Below are positions 34,363 to 44,797 of a DNA stretch of 64,000 nt, piece by piece. Both the position numbers and the translations under genes were made by a program. The stretch covers positions 248,001 to 312,000 of the forward strand of contig JBFLXB010000001.1 of the NCBI GenBank assembly GCA_040757335.1, in the 5' to 3' direction. Numbering within the stretch: the first letter of the stretch is position 1; every line of letters starts with the position of its first letter. The notes below the pieces were generated by a model, which did not search any database, had not been told where the DNA came from, and was given only the letters and a program-made list of their open reading frames with translations. This DNA is from Nitrospirota bacterium (GTDB lineage: Bacteria > Nitrospirota > Nitrospiria > 2-01-FULL-66-17).

Positions 34363-36045
34363 ATGTCGTCTGATCCCAAATCCAGAAGTCGTGTCATCAC
34401 CGACGGCCGCGATCGCGCGCCGGCTCGCGCCATGCTCAAGGGCATCGGGTTTACCGACGCTGATTTGGCGCGGCCCATTGTGGGCATTGCGAATACGTGG
34501 ACCGAGACCATGCCGTGCAACTACGGGCTGCGCGACTTGGCGGTCCACGTCAAGGCCGGGATTCGGGCGGGCGGCGGCACGCCTATGGAGTTCAATACGA
34601 TTTCGGTTTCCGACGGCGTGACCATGGGCACCGAGGGCATGAAAGCATCGCTCGTCAGCCGCGAAGTCATCGCCGACTCGATCGAGCTGATGGGCCGCGG
34701 GTATCTGTTCGATGCGATGATCGTGTTGGTGGGGTGTGACAAGACCATTCCGGCCGGCGCCATGGCGCTGATCCGCCTCGACGTCCCTGGCGTCGTGTTG
34801 TACGGCGGGTCGATCCAGCCGGGTCACTTCCACGGCAAGGACGTGACGATCCAAGACGTGTTCGAGGGCGTGGGCGCGAACGCGGCGGGCCGGATGAGCG
34901 ACGCGGATCTCAAGCTGCTCGAAGACTCGGCGTGTCCGGGCGCAGGCGCGTGCGGGGGGCAGTTCACGGCCAACACCATGGCCACGGTGATGGAGTTCAT
35001 CGGCTTGTCGGTGATGAACACCGCGAGCGTGCCCGCGATCGATCCCCGCAAGGAGAAGGTTGGCATCCGCGTGGGCCAGGTCGTGATGGACATGCTGCGG
35101 CGCGATCTGCGACCGAGCAAGATCCTCACGCGAAAGGCGTTGGAGAACGCCATCGCGTCGGTGGCTGCGACCGGAGGGTCCACCAACGCGGTGCTCCACT
35201 TGTTGGCGATGGCGCGCGAAGCGGGCATTCCGCTCACGATCGACGATTTCGACGTGGTCAGCGCACGCACGCCGTTGATCGCGGACCTCAAACCAGGCGG
35301 CCGGTTCGTGGCCGCTGATCTGGATCGCGCGGGCGGGATTCCTCTTGTCGCGCAGCGCCTGGTCAAGGCCGGACTGCTCGACGGCTCGCAGTTGACGCCA
35401 ACCGGCAAAACCGTTGCCGAAGAGGCTGCGGGCGCGGTGGAGACGCCGGGGCAGGAAGTCCTCAGGCCTATCGACAAACCGCTCAAAGCCACGGGTGGCC
35501 TCGTCATCCTGAAAGGCAACCTCGCGCCGGAAGGCTGCGTGGTGAAAGTCGCGGGGCACGAACGCCTGGTGCACCGCGGACCCGCGCGTGTGTTCGATCG
35601 GGAAGAAGATGCCATGGCCGCCGTGACCAAGCGCCAGATCCGCGAGAACGACGTGGTAGTGATCCGCTACGAAGGCCCCAAGGGCGGGCCCGGCATGCGC
35701 GAAATGCTGGGCGTGACCGCGGCCTTGTTCGGGGAAGGGCTCGGCAACAGCGTGGCCCTCCTCACCGACGGTCGCTTCTCCGGCGCCACCAAAGGGTTGA
35801 TGGCTGGCCACGTGGCCCCCGAAGCCGCGGTGGGTGGGCCCATCGCGGCGGTGCGCGAGGGCGACATGATCACGTTCGACATTACCAAACGTCGCCTCGA
35901 TATCGACGTTTCCGGCGATGAGTTAAAGAATCGCTTGAAGTCCTGGAAAGCCCCCGAACCGCGGTACAAGACCGGCGTGTTTGCGAAATACACCGCCTCG
36001 GTCAGCTCCGCGTCGGAAGGCGCGGTGACGCGGGTCAAGGGGTAG
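34363..36045 (+). CDS. ilvD: Dihydroxy-acid dehydratase
   Basis: 560 residues, the normal IlvD length. Conserved Fe-S and Mg sites: a Cys in [23 protein letters not shown], and [22 protein letters not shown]; near the end [13 protein letters not shown] and [23 protein letters not shown]. It catalyses the dehydration step in valine, leucine and isoleucine synthesis. The ATG follows GAGAAGGAG. A terminator-like hairpin follows about 25 bp after the stop. Confidence 0.95.
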   Translation: MSSDPKSRSRVITDGRDRAPARAMLKGIGFTDADLARPIVGIANTWTETMPCNYGLRDLAVHVKAGIRAGGGTPMEFNTISVSDGVTMGTEGMKASLVSREVIADSIELMGRGYLFDAMIVLVGCDKTIPAGAMALIRLDVPGVVLYGGSIQPGHFHGKDVTIQDVFEGVGANAAGRMSDADLKLLEDSACPGAGACGGQFTANTMATVMEFIGLSVMNTASVPAIDPRKEKVGIRVGQVVMDMLRRDLRPSKILTRKALENAIASVAATGGSTNAVLHLLAMAREAGIPLTIDDFDVVSARTPLIADLKPGGRFVAADLDRAGGIPLVAQRLVKAGLLDGSQLTPTGKTVAEEAAGAVETPGQEVLRPIDKPLKATGGLVILKGNLAPEGCVVKVAGHERLVHRGPARVFDREEDAMAAVTKRQIRENDVVVIRYEGPKGGPGMREMLGVTAALFGEGLGNSVALLTDGRFSGATKGLMAGHVAPEAAVGGPIAAVREGDMITFDITKRRLDIDVSGDELKNRLKSWKAPEPRYKTGVFAKYTASVSSASEGAVTRVKG

Positions 36046-36069
36046 CTTTTCGATCGTCTTCGTTGCCGA

Positions 36070-36092
36070 GCCGACGGCATCCAGCCGTCGGC
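36070..36092 (+). terminator. Probable ilvD terminator hairpin
   Basis: GCCGACGGC (36070-36078), loop ATCCA, and the exact complement GCCGTCGGC (36084-36092), 25 bp after the ilvD stop. Only a short T-poor tail follows. Confidence 0.5.
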
Positions 36093-36214
36093 GTTCGTCC
36101 GGAGTCAGGCATCAGGCCGATCTACTATCCGGACGCTGATATGAACGACCATGCGAAACGTGTTGCCCGTTTTTCACGCCCGCGGTCCGCTGCCTGCCAA
36201 CGAAGGAGGAACCG

Positions 36215-39200
36215 ATGACGCGTGACCTCAAACGTGGCAGCAGCGGTAGCTTCCTGATCTTCTGGCTAGTGCTGGCAGGATTCTTTGTTACTCAATCGCC
36301 GTCACGGGCCGAAACCGGGGCTGCCGACGGCAACGGGCAGCACCGCTCTAACCAATCGTGGGAACAGCGACTCGCGGACCAGGTCTCAGACGAATACGCG
36401 GCGGAGGGCCGCGCAGGGCATCGTGAGCAAGTCGAGGCCGCGATGCAGCGGTTGATGGAAGAGATTGCTCAAGGAGGCGGAGGTCATGGACATCACGCAC
36501 CCCAAGGCGCGTTCAGTCGGACCGGTGCGATGCAGCAGATGGACCGGAGCTTCTTTCTTGGCCCGTCCAGCAAGGGGGAAACCGTCACGGCAGGCGGGCA
36601 TTGCCCCAAATCAGCGCCGAAGAAAGAGTTCGATATCTCGGCGATCAATGTGGAGAATCCGCTTAATCGGTGGATGGACTTCCACCCAGGCTACATGTAC
36701 GTCCTGACTGAGAATGTCGACAAGGTCCGCCGGGAAGAGAGACTCAATCGGAGCGCACGCGCAAAGGGCGGACGGTTTGATCCGGGATCAGCCACCACAG
36801 GCCTGCAGACCGATATGATCCAGCCATTGGCGATCCGGGCCAACCAAGGTGACTGCGTTGAGATCCTGCTTCGAAACGCCCTCGATGATGAGGACGTCGG
36901 TCTCCACATTCACGGCACGAGCCTGATCGTCAAGGTGACGGGCCAGCCGGCGACCGCGGTCAATCCTGATTCCACGGTGAAGCCTGGGAGGAGTCAGACT
37001 TTCGAGTGGTTTGTCCGTCCCGCAGAGCAAGAGGGAAGTCACATGTTTCATAGCCATGTGGGAGTCGATCAGACCCTACTTGGGATGTTTGGGGCACTCA
37101 TCGTGGAGCCGACCGGTTCCACATATCTCGATCCGCTTACCGGACTCGAGACGACGAGCGGGTGGCAGGCCATGATTGCAAATCCGCAGACCCCAGATTT
37201 CAGAGAGTTCGTCATCTTCTACCACGAAATCGGAGATAAGAGCTTTCGGGTGCTCAATAGGCACGGGGAGACAATTCCGGGGCGTGACCCCAACACAGAC
37301 GCATACAATCCATCGGGCAGGGCGCTGAACTATCGGAGCGAACCGTTCGGTGTCAATAATCTTGCGCTGCAGGAAGAGTATTTTCACTTTGAGGACGAAT
37401 CGCTTTCGTACAGCGCCTACACGTTTGGGGACACTCCGGCGCCCATACCTCGTTCCTATGTTGGCGACCCAGCGAAATTCCGTGTGATCCATGGCGGAGG
37501 ACAGGTCTTTCACTCACACCACCCGCACGGCGGGGCGATCCGTTGGCTACGCCAGCCCAAAGCCGATACCAAGGCGGCTGAGATCATGACCGCGGCCCAA
37601 GACGGCCCCGTGAAATATCCGGTCATTCGGACCACGTCCGACCGAGTGGACGCGCAGGTCATTGGGCCGTCCGAAGCGTTAGACCTGGAAACCGAGTGCG
37701 GATCGGGACTATGCCAGGGATTGGCGGGCGATTTTCTCTTTCATTGCCATGTGGCGCACCACTATGTGGCGGGCATGTGGTCCTACTGGCGCGTGTACAA
37801 CACACTTCAGACGGGAAACTACCCCTTCGCGAGCACCGATACCATGCCGCCGCTGCAGGAGCTTCCGGATCGCAAGAGCCGAATGAAGCCTGCAGTCACT
37901 TCGGACAAACTGATCGGCCAGACCATGGACTGGTACGACAAGAAGTGGAGCATCAGGGACACAGGGTCCGATTGGTCGAAACCCATCCCAGACGTGTCGC
38001 TGCGCGATTGGGTCGCGATGATGCTCCCGCCTGCGGGACAGCCGGGACATACGGCCGATGAGGAAGGCCAGGTCCGTGCCCATGACGCCACAGTGTGGGA
38101 CTGGACCTGGGACGGCGCCAAAGCGCTGGGAGAACCCGAAGTGACCGGCCGGTTCCCGTGGCCGAAGTACAGATCCCCGATGCCGGGAAGACGTCCGCCG
38201 ATCTTGTTCGATCAGGAGACCGGAAAGCTCGCGTGGCCGCACTTCAAACCGCATTTCGGAAAACGCCCGCCGTTTGCGCGTCATCACGGCCCTGCGCCGT
38301 GGTTGGAACCGATTCACATGGACAAGGACAATGGCTCATTGCCGACCGAGCCCGGGAGCAAAGGCGGACCAGGGCAAGAGACCAACCAACCGGCGAAACC
38401 AGGGGAGCACGGGCGGTGGAGCCTGTGTCCGGAAAACGCCGGCCGTAAACAGTACACGGTTCACTTTCTTGAGACTCCAATCCAGTTGTCCCAGGCTCTT
38501 GGCGCCGCGAAGCCGGTGGTTGATCCCACAGGTCTTTTGTATGTCTTGAAGGAGGACGAGGCCGAGGTTCGGGCGAATCCAGCGAGTGACAAGACGATTC
38601 CCCTGGTGTACCGGGCCAATGTGTACGACTGTGTGGACGTGATCCTCAAGAGCGAGTGGGAGGACAACGACACCACCAATTTTCAGATGTCCAAGGTCAA
38701 TATTCACCCCCATTTTATTCAGTTCGATAATCAGGGATCAGACGGGGTGATCACCGGTTTTTCGTACGAACAGTCGGTTCGTCCGTTTATCCAGATGAAC
38801 AAAACGAAGCAGAAGGGCTTGCCGACGCCGATGAACGCGGTCTTGGTCGACGATGTGAAGGCAGGCGCGAACACCATCAGAGTCAAAATGGCCGACGGCG
38901 CCAACCCCTTTCATGTTGGGACAGACTTGATGATCGGCATGGACGAGGTCGAGACGTCCGAGGTGTTGTGGATAAAGGACATTCAAGGCGATGCGATCAC
39001 GTTTGCGGAGCCGCTTCGGTTTGATCATAAAAAGGGCCAGATCGCGTCCGTAGAGTTCGTCCGGTACCGCTACTGGGTCGATGCGGATGTCGGGACCGTG
39101 TTTTGGCACGACCACGCCATGGGTATGACGACGTGGCCGCATGGTGCTGTCGGCGCCATGATTGTCGAGCCGGTGGGCGCCACGTATCACGATCCGAAAA

Positions 39201-41035
39201 GCGGGGCTCCGATTCGAAGTGGCCCTGTTGCCGACATCCATTCGACCGAGCCCATCGGTTTCGGTGTGAACGGGAGCTTCCGCGAGTTGGTAGTGATGCT
39301 GCAGGACACAGTGCCGACCACGGCTCAGATCGTCACCGATGGGAACCCACCTGGACAAACGCTCCAGGTCGCGATTGACGCCGGACAATCTCTGTCATTC
39401 CAAATGCCCTATGATTTGGATCGGGTCGCGGTCAGGCATCTCAACGGTGGGACGCACACGAGCGGCAGCGGTCTGAACATGCGCGCCGAGTCCGTGGCCC
39501 GACGACTCAAAATCAATTCCGAACCTTCATTGGTGTTTTCAAGTGTTGTTCATCGGGATCCGAGTACGCCGATCCTTCGGGCATACCTTGGAGACACCAT
39601 CGTGTTCCGCCTGCTGCATTCAATGATGAATGAATCGCACACGTGGCATGTGGCTGGCCACGGATTTCGGCCTGAACGTTATGCCGAAAAATCGGCTCCC
39701 CGCAACGCCCAGCACGTGGGGATTGCGGAACGGTACGATCTTGTGACCACTGCCGGAGGGCCACAGCAGATGGCTGGCGACTACCTTCACTACAACGGTC
39801 GCTCGTCGCATCTATCGGAGGGCAGTTGGGGTATCGTTCGCGTGCTCGACAGAGTGGCGCAGGATCTCAAACCGCTTCCCGGGCTGGAGGAGGTTGCGCC
39901 TTCAGCGACCTCTGTGTGTCCTGTCGATGCGCCAGTGAAGACCTTTAACGTTCTCGCAGTAGATCGGGAACTCAACTACAATTCCAAGGCTCCAAGGTTC
40001 ATCGACGGCGAGTTTGACCGCCAGCTTCAAATCGCCAATCCGGCGGGGAAGCTGTACATGCTCGAGGGTGAGGCGAGCAGGGCGTCGACCGGTATTCAAC
40101 CGATGCCCCTGACCTTGCACGTAAATGTCGGCGACTGCGTCAACGTGACCCTCAAGAACAACATGAAGTCGAGCAGGGCCTCCTTCAGCGCTGATATGTT
40201 GGCGTTTGATCCCAAAGACTCTCAGGGCGTCAATGTGGGGATGAACCCGGGCGATCAGACCATTGGTCCGGGCCAACGCAGGACCTACACCTTCTACGCT
40301 CACCCCAGCTACGGCGAGACTGCGGCATTGATTCGGGACTGGGGAAGTTTTCTCAACAACGTGCGGGATGGTTTGTTCGGCGCGATTATCGTTGGTCCGC
40401 GTGGATCCACTTACCGGGATCCGACGACCGGATCGGATGTCACGCTCAAGAACGCCTGGCAAGTGGACGTCATCGTTGACCGCTCAATACCCGAGAATCG
40501 CGAACGGTCCAACTATCGCGATGCGTCGCTCTTTTTCCAAGACGAGGACAACTTGCGCACGTCGTTCATGCCCTATGTTTCTCAAGTAGCCGGCCTCACC
40601 GGTGTCAACTACCGCGTCGAGCCATGGGCATGGCGTGAAGAGAACGGATGTCTGGCTGCCAATATGTTTTCTGCGTGCGTTGTGGGTCAGCGTGAGCTTG
40701 CGACACCGACAATCGTGGCGCACGCCGGCGACCCGGTCCGAATTCATGTTTTCGGCGCGTTCAACGAGCAAAATCATGTTTTTAGTCTGGATGGGCATGA
40801 GTGGCCATTGGAGCCCAAGATGCCGGGAGCCGACATGATGAGTAGTCTGCAGTTCGGGGGAAATGAGACGCTAGATGTGTACTTGATGGACGGCGCCGGC
40901 GGGCCATTCCATCTCCCTGGGACATATCTCTGGCAGAACCATGTCCCGCCCTACACGATGGCCGGCCAGTGGGGATGGTTGCGGGTGCTGCCGGTTGGCT
41001 CGCGCGAAATCTTGCCGCTGGCTTTGGGGCAATGA
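36215..41035 (+). CDS. Giant three-module multicopper oxidase, exported
   Basis: 1606 residues, about three times a normal multicopper oxidase. A signal peptide (to about 33) precedes three homologous modules, each opening with a Y(V/M)L(T/K/E) strand and a R/H-N-x-x-D-CV (N/D/E)V segment: about 170-530, 750-1230 and 1240-1606. Module 1 has every copper motif: HIHG (231-234), HSH (279-281), HSHHPH (433-438) and HCHVAHHYVAGM (510-521), so it should hold one T1 Cu and one T2/T3 cluster. Module 2 keeps HPH (831-833), HDH (965-967) and HTWHVAGH (1142-1149) but has lost the HCH Cys; module 3 has lost most ligands. Likely a periplasmic or surface metal oxidase, in the size range of manganese-oxidising MnxG/McoA types; substrate unknown. 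Ribosome site GAAGGAGGAACC. Confidence 0.88.
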   Translation: MTRDLKRGSSGSFLIFWLVLAGFFVTQSPSRAETGAADGNGQHRSNQSWEQRLADQVSDEYAAEGRAGHREQVEAAMQRLMEEIAQGGGGHGHHAPQGAFSRTGAMQQMDRSFFLGPSSKGETVTAGGHCPKSAPKKEFDISAINVENPLNRWMDFHPGYMYVLTENVDKVRREERLNRSARAKGGRFDPGSATTGLQTDMIQPLAIRANQGDCVEILLRNALDDEDVGLHIHGTSLIVKVTGQPATAVNPDSTVKPGRSQTFEWFVRPAEQEGSHMFHSHVGVDQTLLGMFGALIVEPTGSTYLDPLTGLETTSGWQAMIANPQTPDFREFVIFYHEIGDKSFRVLNRHGETIPGRDPNTDAYNPSGRALNYRSEPFGVNNLALQEEYFHFEDESLSYSAYTFGDTPAPIPRSYVGDPAKFRVIHGGGQVFHSHHPHGGAIRWLRQPKADTKAAEIMTAAQDGPVKYPVIRTTSDRVDAQVIGPSEALDLETECGSGLCQGLAGDFLFHCHVAHHYVAGMWSYWRVYNTLQTGNYPFASTDTMPPLQELPDRKSRMKPAVTSDKLIGQTMDWYDKKWSIRDTGSDWSKPIPDVSLRDWVAMMLPPAGQPGHTADEEGQVRAHDATVWDWTWDGAKALGEPEVTGRFPWPKYRSPMPGRRPPILFDQETGKLAWPHFKPHFGKRPPFARHHGPAPWLEPIHMDKDNGSLPTEPGSKGGPGQETNQPAKPGEHGRWSLCPENAGRKQYTVHFLETPIQLSQALGAAKPVVDPTGLLYVLKEDEAEVRANPASDKTIPLVYRANVYDCVDVILKSEWEDNDTTNFQMSKVNIHPHFIQFDNQGSDGVITGFSYEQSVRPFIQMNKTKQKGLPTPMNAVLVDDVKAGANTIRVKMADGANPFHVGTDLMIGMDEVETSEVLWIKDIQGDAITFAEPLRFDHKKGQIASVEFVRYRYWVDADVGTVFWHDHAMGMTTWPHGAVGAMIVEPVGATYHDPKSGAPIRSGPVADIHSTEPIGFGVNGSFRELVVMLQDTVPTTAQIVTDGNPPGQTLQVAIDAGQSLSFQMPYDLDRVAVRHLNGGTHTSGSGLNMRAESVARRLKINSEPSLVFSSVVHRDPSTPILRAYLGDTIVFRLLHSMMNESHTWHVAGHGFRPERYAEKSAPRNAQHVGIAERYDLVTTAGGPQQMAGDYLHYNGRSSHLSEGSWGIVRVLDRVAQDLKPLPGLEEVAPSATSVCPVDAPVKTFNVLAVDRELNYNSKAPRFIDGEFDRQLQIANPAGKLYMLEGEASRASTGIQPMPLTLHVNVGDCVNVTLKNNMKSSRASFSADMLAFDPKDSQGVNVGMNPGDQTIGPGQRRTYTFYAHPSYGETAALIRDWGSFLNNVRDGLFGAIIVGPRGSTYRDPTTGSDVTLKNAWQVDVIVDRSIPENRERSNYRDASLFFQDEDNLRTSFMPYVSQVAGLTGVNYRVEPWAWREENGCLAANMFSACVVGQRELATPTIVAHAGDPVRIHVFGAFNEQNHVFSLDGHEWPLEPKMPGADMMSSLQFGGNETLDVYLMDGAGGPFHLPGTYLWQNHVPPYTMAGQWGWLRVLPVGSREILPLALGQ

Positions 41036-41036
41036 T

Positions 41037-42962
41037 ATGCCGTTGATCCGCCTCGATAACGTCTCGCTCGCCTACGGCCCTCGTCCGCTCTTGGAGCGGG
41101 CTTCGCTGGAGGTTCGCCGTGGGGAGCGGGTGTGTTTGGTGGGGCGCAATGGCGAGGGGAAGTCATCGCTGCTGCGTATTTTGGGCGGGGAGGTGGCGCC
41201 GGAGTCGGGCACGGTGTGGGTGAGGCCCAGCACGCGCATCGCGCACCTGGCGCGGGATGTGGCGCAAGACAGCCATGAGAGTGTGTTCGACGTGGTGGCG
41301 GGCGGTTTGGCGGAGGTGGGGCGGTTGCTTTCGGACTACCACCACGTAGCCGCGGAGCTCGCGCACTCGCAGAGCGACGCTGCGGTGCGACGCCTGTCCG
41401 GGCTGCAACACCAATTGGAAGCGCTCAATGGGTGGGAGTTGGAGCAGCGCGTGCAGGACGTGCTCGTCCGCATGGACCTGGACGGGGAGGCTGCGATGCA
41501 CACCTTGTCGGGCGGTCGTCGCCGACGCGCCATGCTGGCGCGGGCGCTGGTGTGTGAACCGGACGTGCTCTTGCTGGACGAGCCCACCAATCACCCCGAC
41601 ATCGAGTCCATCACCTGGCTGGAAGACTTCCTTGCGGGCTACGCGGGTGCGGTGCTGTTCGTGAGCCACGACCGGGCGTTTCTCAAGCGCCTGGCCACGC
41701 GCATCGTGGAGTTGGATCGCGGGCAACTGAGTTCGTGGCCGGGAAACTACGACGACTATCTGACGCGCAAGGCCGAAGCCATCGAAGTCGAGGAGCACCA
41801 CAACGCGCTCTTCGACAAGAAGCTGGCGCAGGAGGAAGCGTGGATCCGCCAAGGCGTGAAGGCGCGCCGCACACGCAACCAAGGCCGGGTGCGCGCGCTC
41901 GAAGCCCTGCGGGAACAACGACGACAACGCCGCGATCGCGTGGGCACGGCCAAGGTGAAGTTGGAGGACGCGGAGCGATCCGGGCAATTGGTGTTCGAGG
42001 CCGAAGATGTGACCTTCAGCTACAGCGACACCGTGGTGATCCGGGATCTGACCACGCGCATCATGCGCGGGGACCGGATCGGGCTCATTGGGCCCAATGG
42101 CGCCGGCAAGTCCACACTCATCAAGCTCCTGGTGGGCGAACTGGAACCCACGAGCGGCCGTTTGTATCGCGGCACCAATCTGGAGGTGGCCTACTTCGAT
42201 CAGCAGCGCGCCCAGCTCGATCCCACGGCCCTGGTCATGGATAGCGTGGGCGCGGAGAACCAGATGGTCACGGTCAACGGCCGGCTGCGCCACGTCACCG
42301 GTTATTTGCAGGACTTCCTGTTTCCCCAGGACCGTCTGCGCTCGCCGGTGAGTACGCTCTCGGGGGGCGAGCGCAACCGCCTGCTTCTCGCAAAGCTCTT
42401 TACCCAGCCCGCGAACCTTCTGGTTATGGACGAACCGACCAATGATCTCGACGTGGAGACGTTGGAGCTGCTGGAGGAAGTGTTGCTCGAGTGCCAGGGT
42501 ACCCTGTTGCTGGTCAGCCATGACCGCGCGTTCCTGGATCACATAGTCACGAGCACATTGGTCTTTCAAGGCGGGGGCACGATCGGGGAGTACGTGGGCG
42601 GGTACTCCGACTGGGTGCGCTCGCGGCAGGCCAGGCTCACGCCATTGTCGGTGTCTCAACCGAAAGTCGTCAGCCGGGCCCAGGGCATGCCGCGATCCCC
42701 TGAAAAACGCGACGGCAAATTGAATAGGCTTTCGTTCAAAGAACAGCGCGAACTGACTGGTTTACCGGCGAAGATCGAATCGCTTGAATCCGAGCAAGCC
42801 ACGCTCTACGCCGCGATCAGCGAGGCGGCCTTCTATCAGCAACCCGCAGAAACCATCTCCACGACGCTCGCGCGACTCGACACCGTGGCCCAGGAGCTTG
42901 AGGCCTGCTACGCGCGGTGGGAGGCGCTGGAAACCCAGGCCACGGCGGCCGATTGCACATGA
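41037..42962 (+). CDS. uup: ABC-F family ATPase (Uup type)
   Basis: 641 residues with two ABC domains and no membrane segments. Walker A motifs GRNGEGKSS and GPNGAGKST; signatures LSGGRRRRAMLARAL and LSGGERNRLLLAKL; Walker B LLLDEPTNHPDIES and LVMDEPTNDLD. The first EPTNHxD motif has Pro in place of the usual Leu. The C-terminal region after about 560 is a helical coiled coil as in Uup, which binds DNA or ribosomes. The start follows the oxidase stop by one base, so the two are probably co-transcribed by chance of packing rather than function. Confidence 0.9.
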   Translation: MPLIRLDNVSLAYGPRPLLERASLEVRRGERVCLVGRNGEGKSSLLRILGGEVAPESGTVWVRPSTRIAHLARDVAQDSHESVFDVVAGGLAEVGRLLSDYHHVAAELAHSQSDAAVRRLSGLQHQLEALNGWELEQRVQDVLVRMDLDGEAAMHTLSGGRRRRAMLARALVCEPDVLLLDEPTNHPDIESITWLEDFLAGYAGAVLFVSHDRAFLKRLATRIVELDRGQLSSWPGNYDDYLTRKAEAIEVEEHHNALFDKKLAQEEAWIRQGVKARRTRNQGRVRALEALREQRRQRRDRVGTAKVKLEDAERSGQLVFEAEDVTFSYSDTVVIRDLTTRIMRGDRIGLIGPNGAGKSTLIKLLVGELEPTSGRLYRGTNLEVAYFDQQRAQLDPTALVMDSVGAENQMVTVNGRLRHVTGYLQDFLFPQDRLRSPVSTLSGGERNRLLLAKLFTQPANLLVMDEPTNDLDVETLELLEEVLLECQGTLLLVSHDRAFLDHIVTSTLVFQGGGTIGEYVGGYSDWVRSRQARLTPLSVSQPKVVSRAQGMPRSPEKRDGKLNRLSFKEQRELTGLPAKIESLESEQATLYAAISEAAFYQQPAETISTTLARLDTVAQELEACYARWEALETQATAADCT

Positions 42963-42999
42963 ACACGCGGTGCATCGTGAGTCCGCAGCGTACGTCGCG

Positions 43000-43785
43000 G
43001 TGACCACGGGACGTGGGGCGGGGGTTGGGCCATTGACGGCCAACCTCCTCAAACGGTATAAAGCGCTCGCCACCGCGAAGGGCCGTCGCGAGTCCGGCCT
43101 GTTCCTGGTCGAGGGGCACCGGGCCATCAAGCAGATCATCGCGAGTCGCCCGGACGCGATCGTCGAGATCCTGGCAACCGAGGAACTCGCTCCGCGATAC
43201 CGCGGACAAGCCGTCCGGATCGTCAGCCAGCGTCAATGCGAGTCGATCTGTTCGACCAAGACACCGCAGGGAGCCGTCGCGGTGGTTCACCAGCCGGCCA
43301 ATGTCGACGCGGATCGTCTGCCCGAACCGGTGGGCACGCACGTGTTGCTGTTGGAGGACGTGCAGGATCCCGGGAACGTCGGCACCTTGGTGCGTACCGC
43401 GGCGGCGTTCAACTACTCGGGCGTGGTGCTGAGCGACGGGTGTGCGGATCCGTTTTCGCCGAAGAGCGTTCAGGCCGCCAGTGGGACCGTGCTGTCGGTC
43501 TGGATTCGGCGGACCCGGACGTATCTGGGTCTCGTGAAGGCGTTGAAGGACTGCGGGTATCTCGTGGCCACGGCCGACGTCCACGGGGAGGACGAGCCAT
43601 CCGTCTTGCGTGACCGAGATCGGTTGTTGTTTGCGATCGGCAACGAGGCCTCGGGCCCGTCGCCCGCGTTGATCGCGCTGTCCGACCATCGTTTCAGAAT
43701 TCCGGTGCGCGGGGAGCGGGCGGAGTCATTGAACGTAGCCGCGTGCGGCGCAATCGGCATGTACCTGAGTTCACGGCTCGCGTGA
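43000..43785 (+). CDS. TrmH/SpoU-family RNA 2'-O-methyltransferase
   Basis: About 261 residues. An N-terminal substrate-binding domain (KRYKALATAKGRRESGLFLVEGHRAIKQII) is followed by the SPOUT knot domain with all three motifs: EDVQDPGNVGTLVRTAAAF, FAIGNEASGPSP and IPVRGERAESLNVAACGAIGMYLS. The catalytic Arg is in motif 1. It methylates a ribose in rRNA (RlmB/TsnR-like) or tRNA; the target cannot be told. Start uncertain (GTG 43000, or GTG 42970). Confidence 0.9.
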   Translation: MTTGRGAGVGPLTANLLKRYKALATAKGRRESGLFLVEGHRAIKQIIASRPDAIVEILATEELAPRYRGQAVRIVSQRQCESICSTKTPQGAVAVVHQPANVDADRLPEPVGTHVLLLEDVQDPGNVGTLVRTAAAFNYSGVVLSDGCADPFSPKSVQAASGTVLSVWIRRTRTYLGLVKALKDCGYLVATADVHGEDEPSVLRDRDRLLFAIGNEASGPSPALIALSDHRFRIPVRGERAESLNVAACGAIGMYLSSRLA

Positions 43786-43857
43786 GCCACGATGGCATTT
43801 CAACCATTGGACCGCGTCCGGCGGGACCATCCGTCCCCGCCTGAAGACAGGAGCGTG

Positions 43858-44670
43858 ATGAGCACCAAACCCAAAACTCAGAACATGGCGTTGTTTTGCG
43901 ATTTCGAGAACGTGGCGCTCGGCGTGCGTGACGCCAAGTACGCCGAATTCGACATTCAGAAAGTCTTGGAACGCCTGCTCCTCAAGGGCAACATCGTGGT
44001 GAAGAAAGCCTACTGCGACTGGGAACGGTACAAAGAGTTCAAGAAGGTCATGCACGAGGCGGCGTTCGAATTGATCGAGATCCCCCACGTTCGCCAATCC
44101 GGGAAGAACTCGGCCGATATCCGGATGGTGGTGGACGCCCTCGACCTCTGCTACACCAAGGCGCACGTCGACACGTTCGTGATCCTCAGCGGCGATTCGG
44201 ACTTCTCGGCGCTGGTCAGCAAGCTGCGAGAGAACAACAAGGTGGTGATCGGGGTGGGGGTGAAGAAATCCACGTCAGACCTGCTGATCTCCAACTGCGA
44301 CGAGTTCATCTTCTACGACGATTTGGTGCGCGAAGCCGAAAAGCAGCGCCGCGCCGCGCGTCGGACGGTCACCGCGAAAGCGACGCGCAAGGCCGCTCCT
44401 CTAGAAGAGGAAGACAAGAAGCGGGCGGCGCTCGATCTCGTCCTCGATACCGCGGCCGACCTGTTCGAAGAGCGGGGCGAAGAAGAGAAGGTCTGGGGCT
44501 CCATGGTCAAGCAGGCCCTGAAACGACGCAGTCCGGGCTTCAACGAGGCGTACCACGGATACCGTACGTTCGGTGAGCTGCTCGAGGACGCGCAGGCACG
44601 CGGGTTGCTCTCCCTCGAATACGACGAGAAGTCGGGCGGGTACATTATCAAGAGTCTTGCAAAGGAGTAG
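43858..44670 (+). CDS. NYN-domain protein with C-terminal OST-HTH (LabA-like)
   Basis: 270 residues. The N-terminal NYN/PIN-like nuclease domain has ALFCDFENVALG (Asp15, Asn18), GKNSADIRMVVDALDL, and TFVILSGDSDFSALVSKLRENNK, giving the acidic metal-binding set. After a basic linker (RAARRTVTAKATRKAA) a C-terminal helical domain (about 195-268) fits OST-HTH/LOTUS: KVWGSMVKQALKRRSPGFNEAYHGYRTFGELLEDA. A putative RNase or RNA-binding regulator. AGGAG precedes the ATG. Confidence 0.86.
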   Translation: MSTKPKTQNMALFCDFENVALGVRDAKYAEFDIQKVLERLLLKGNIVVKKAYCDWERYKEFKKVMHEAAFELIEIPHVRQSGKNSADIRMVVDALDLCYTKAHVDTFVILSGDSDFSALVSKLRENNKVVIGVGVKKSTSDLLISNCDEFIFYDDLVREAEKQRRAARRTVTAKATRKAAPLEEEDKKRAALDLVLDTAADLFEERGEEEKVWGSMVKQALKRRSPGFNEAYHGYRTFGELLEDAQARGLLSLEYDEKSGGYIIKSLAKE

Positions 44671-44739
44671 GCCGTCGGAGCGGGGCGGATTGTCGGACGG
44701 TTTCGTCGAACTCGTCGCGCGCGTCCATGCGGACCTCGC

Positions 44740-44769
44740 TTGACCCACCACCCACTCGCGGTCTATTCT
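44740..44769 (+). promoter_or_regulatory. Sigma70-like promoter for the carboxylase genes
   Basis: TTGACC (44740-44745), 18-bp spacer, TATTCT (44764-44769), ending 28 bp before the biotin carboxylase start. Confidence 0.5.
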
Positions 44770-44797
44770 GCGTAGTCGTCTAACAACGCCCGACACG

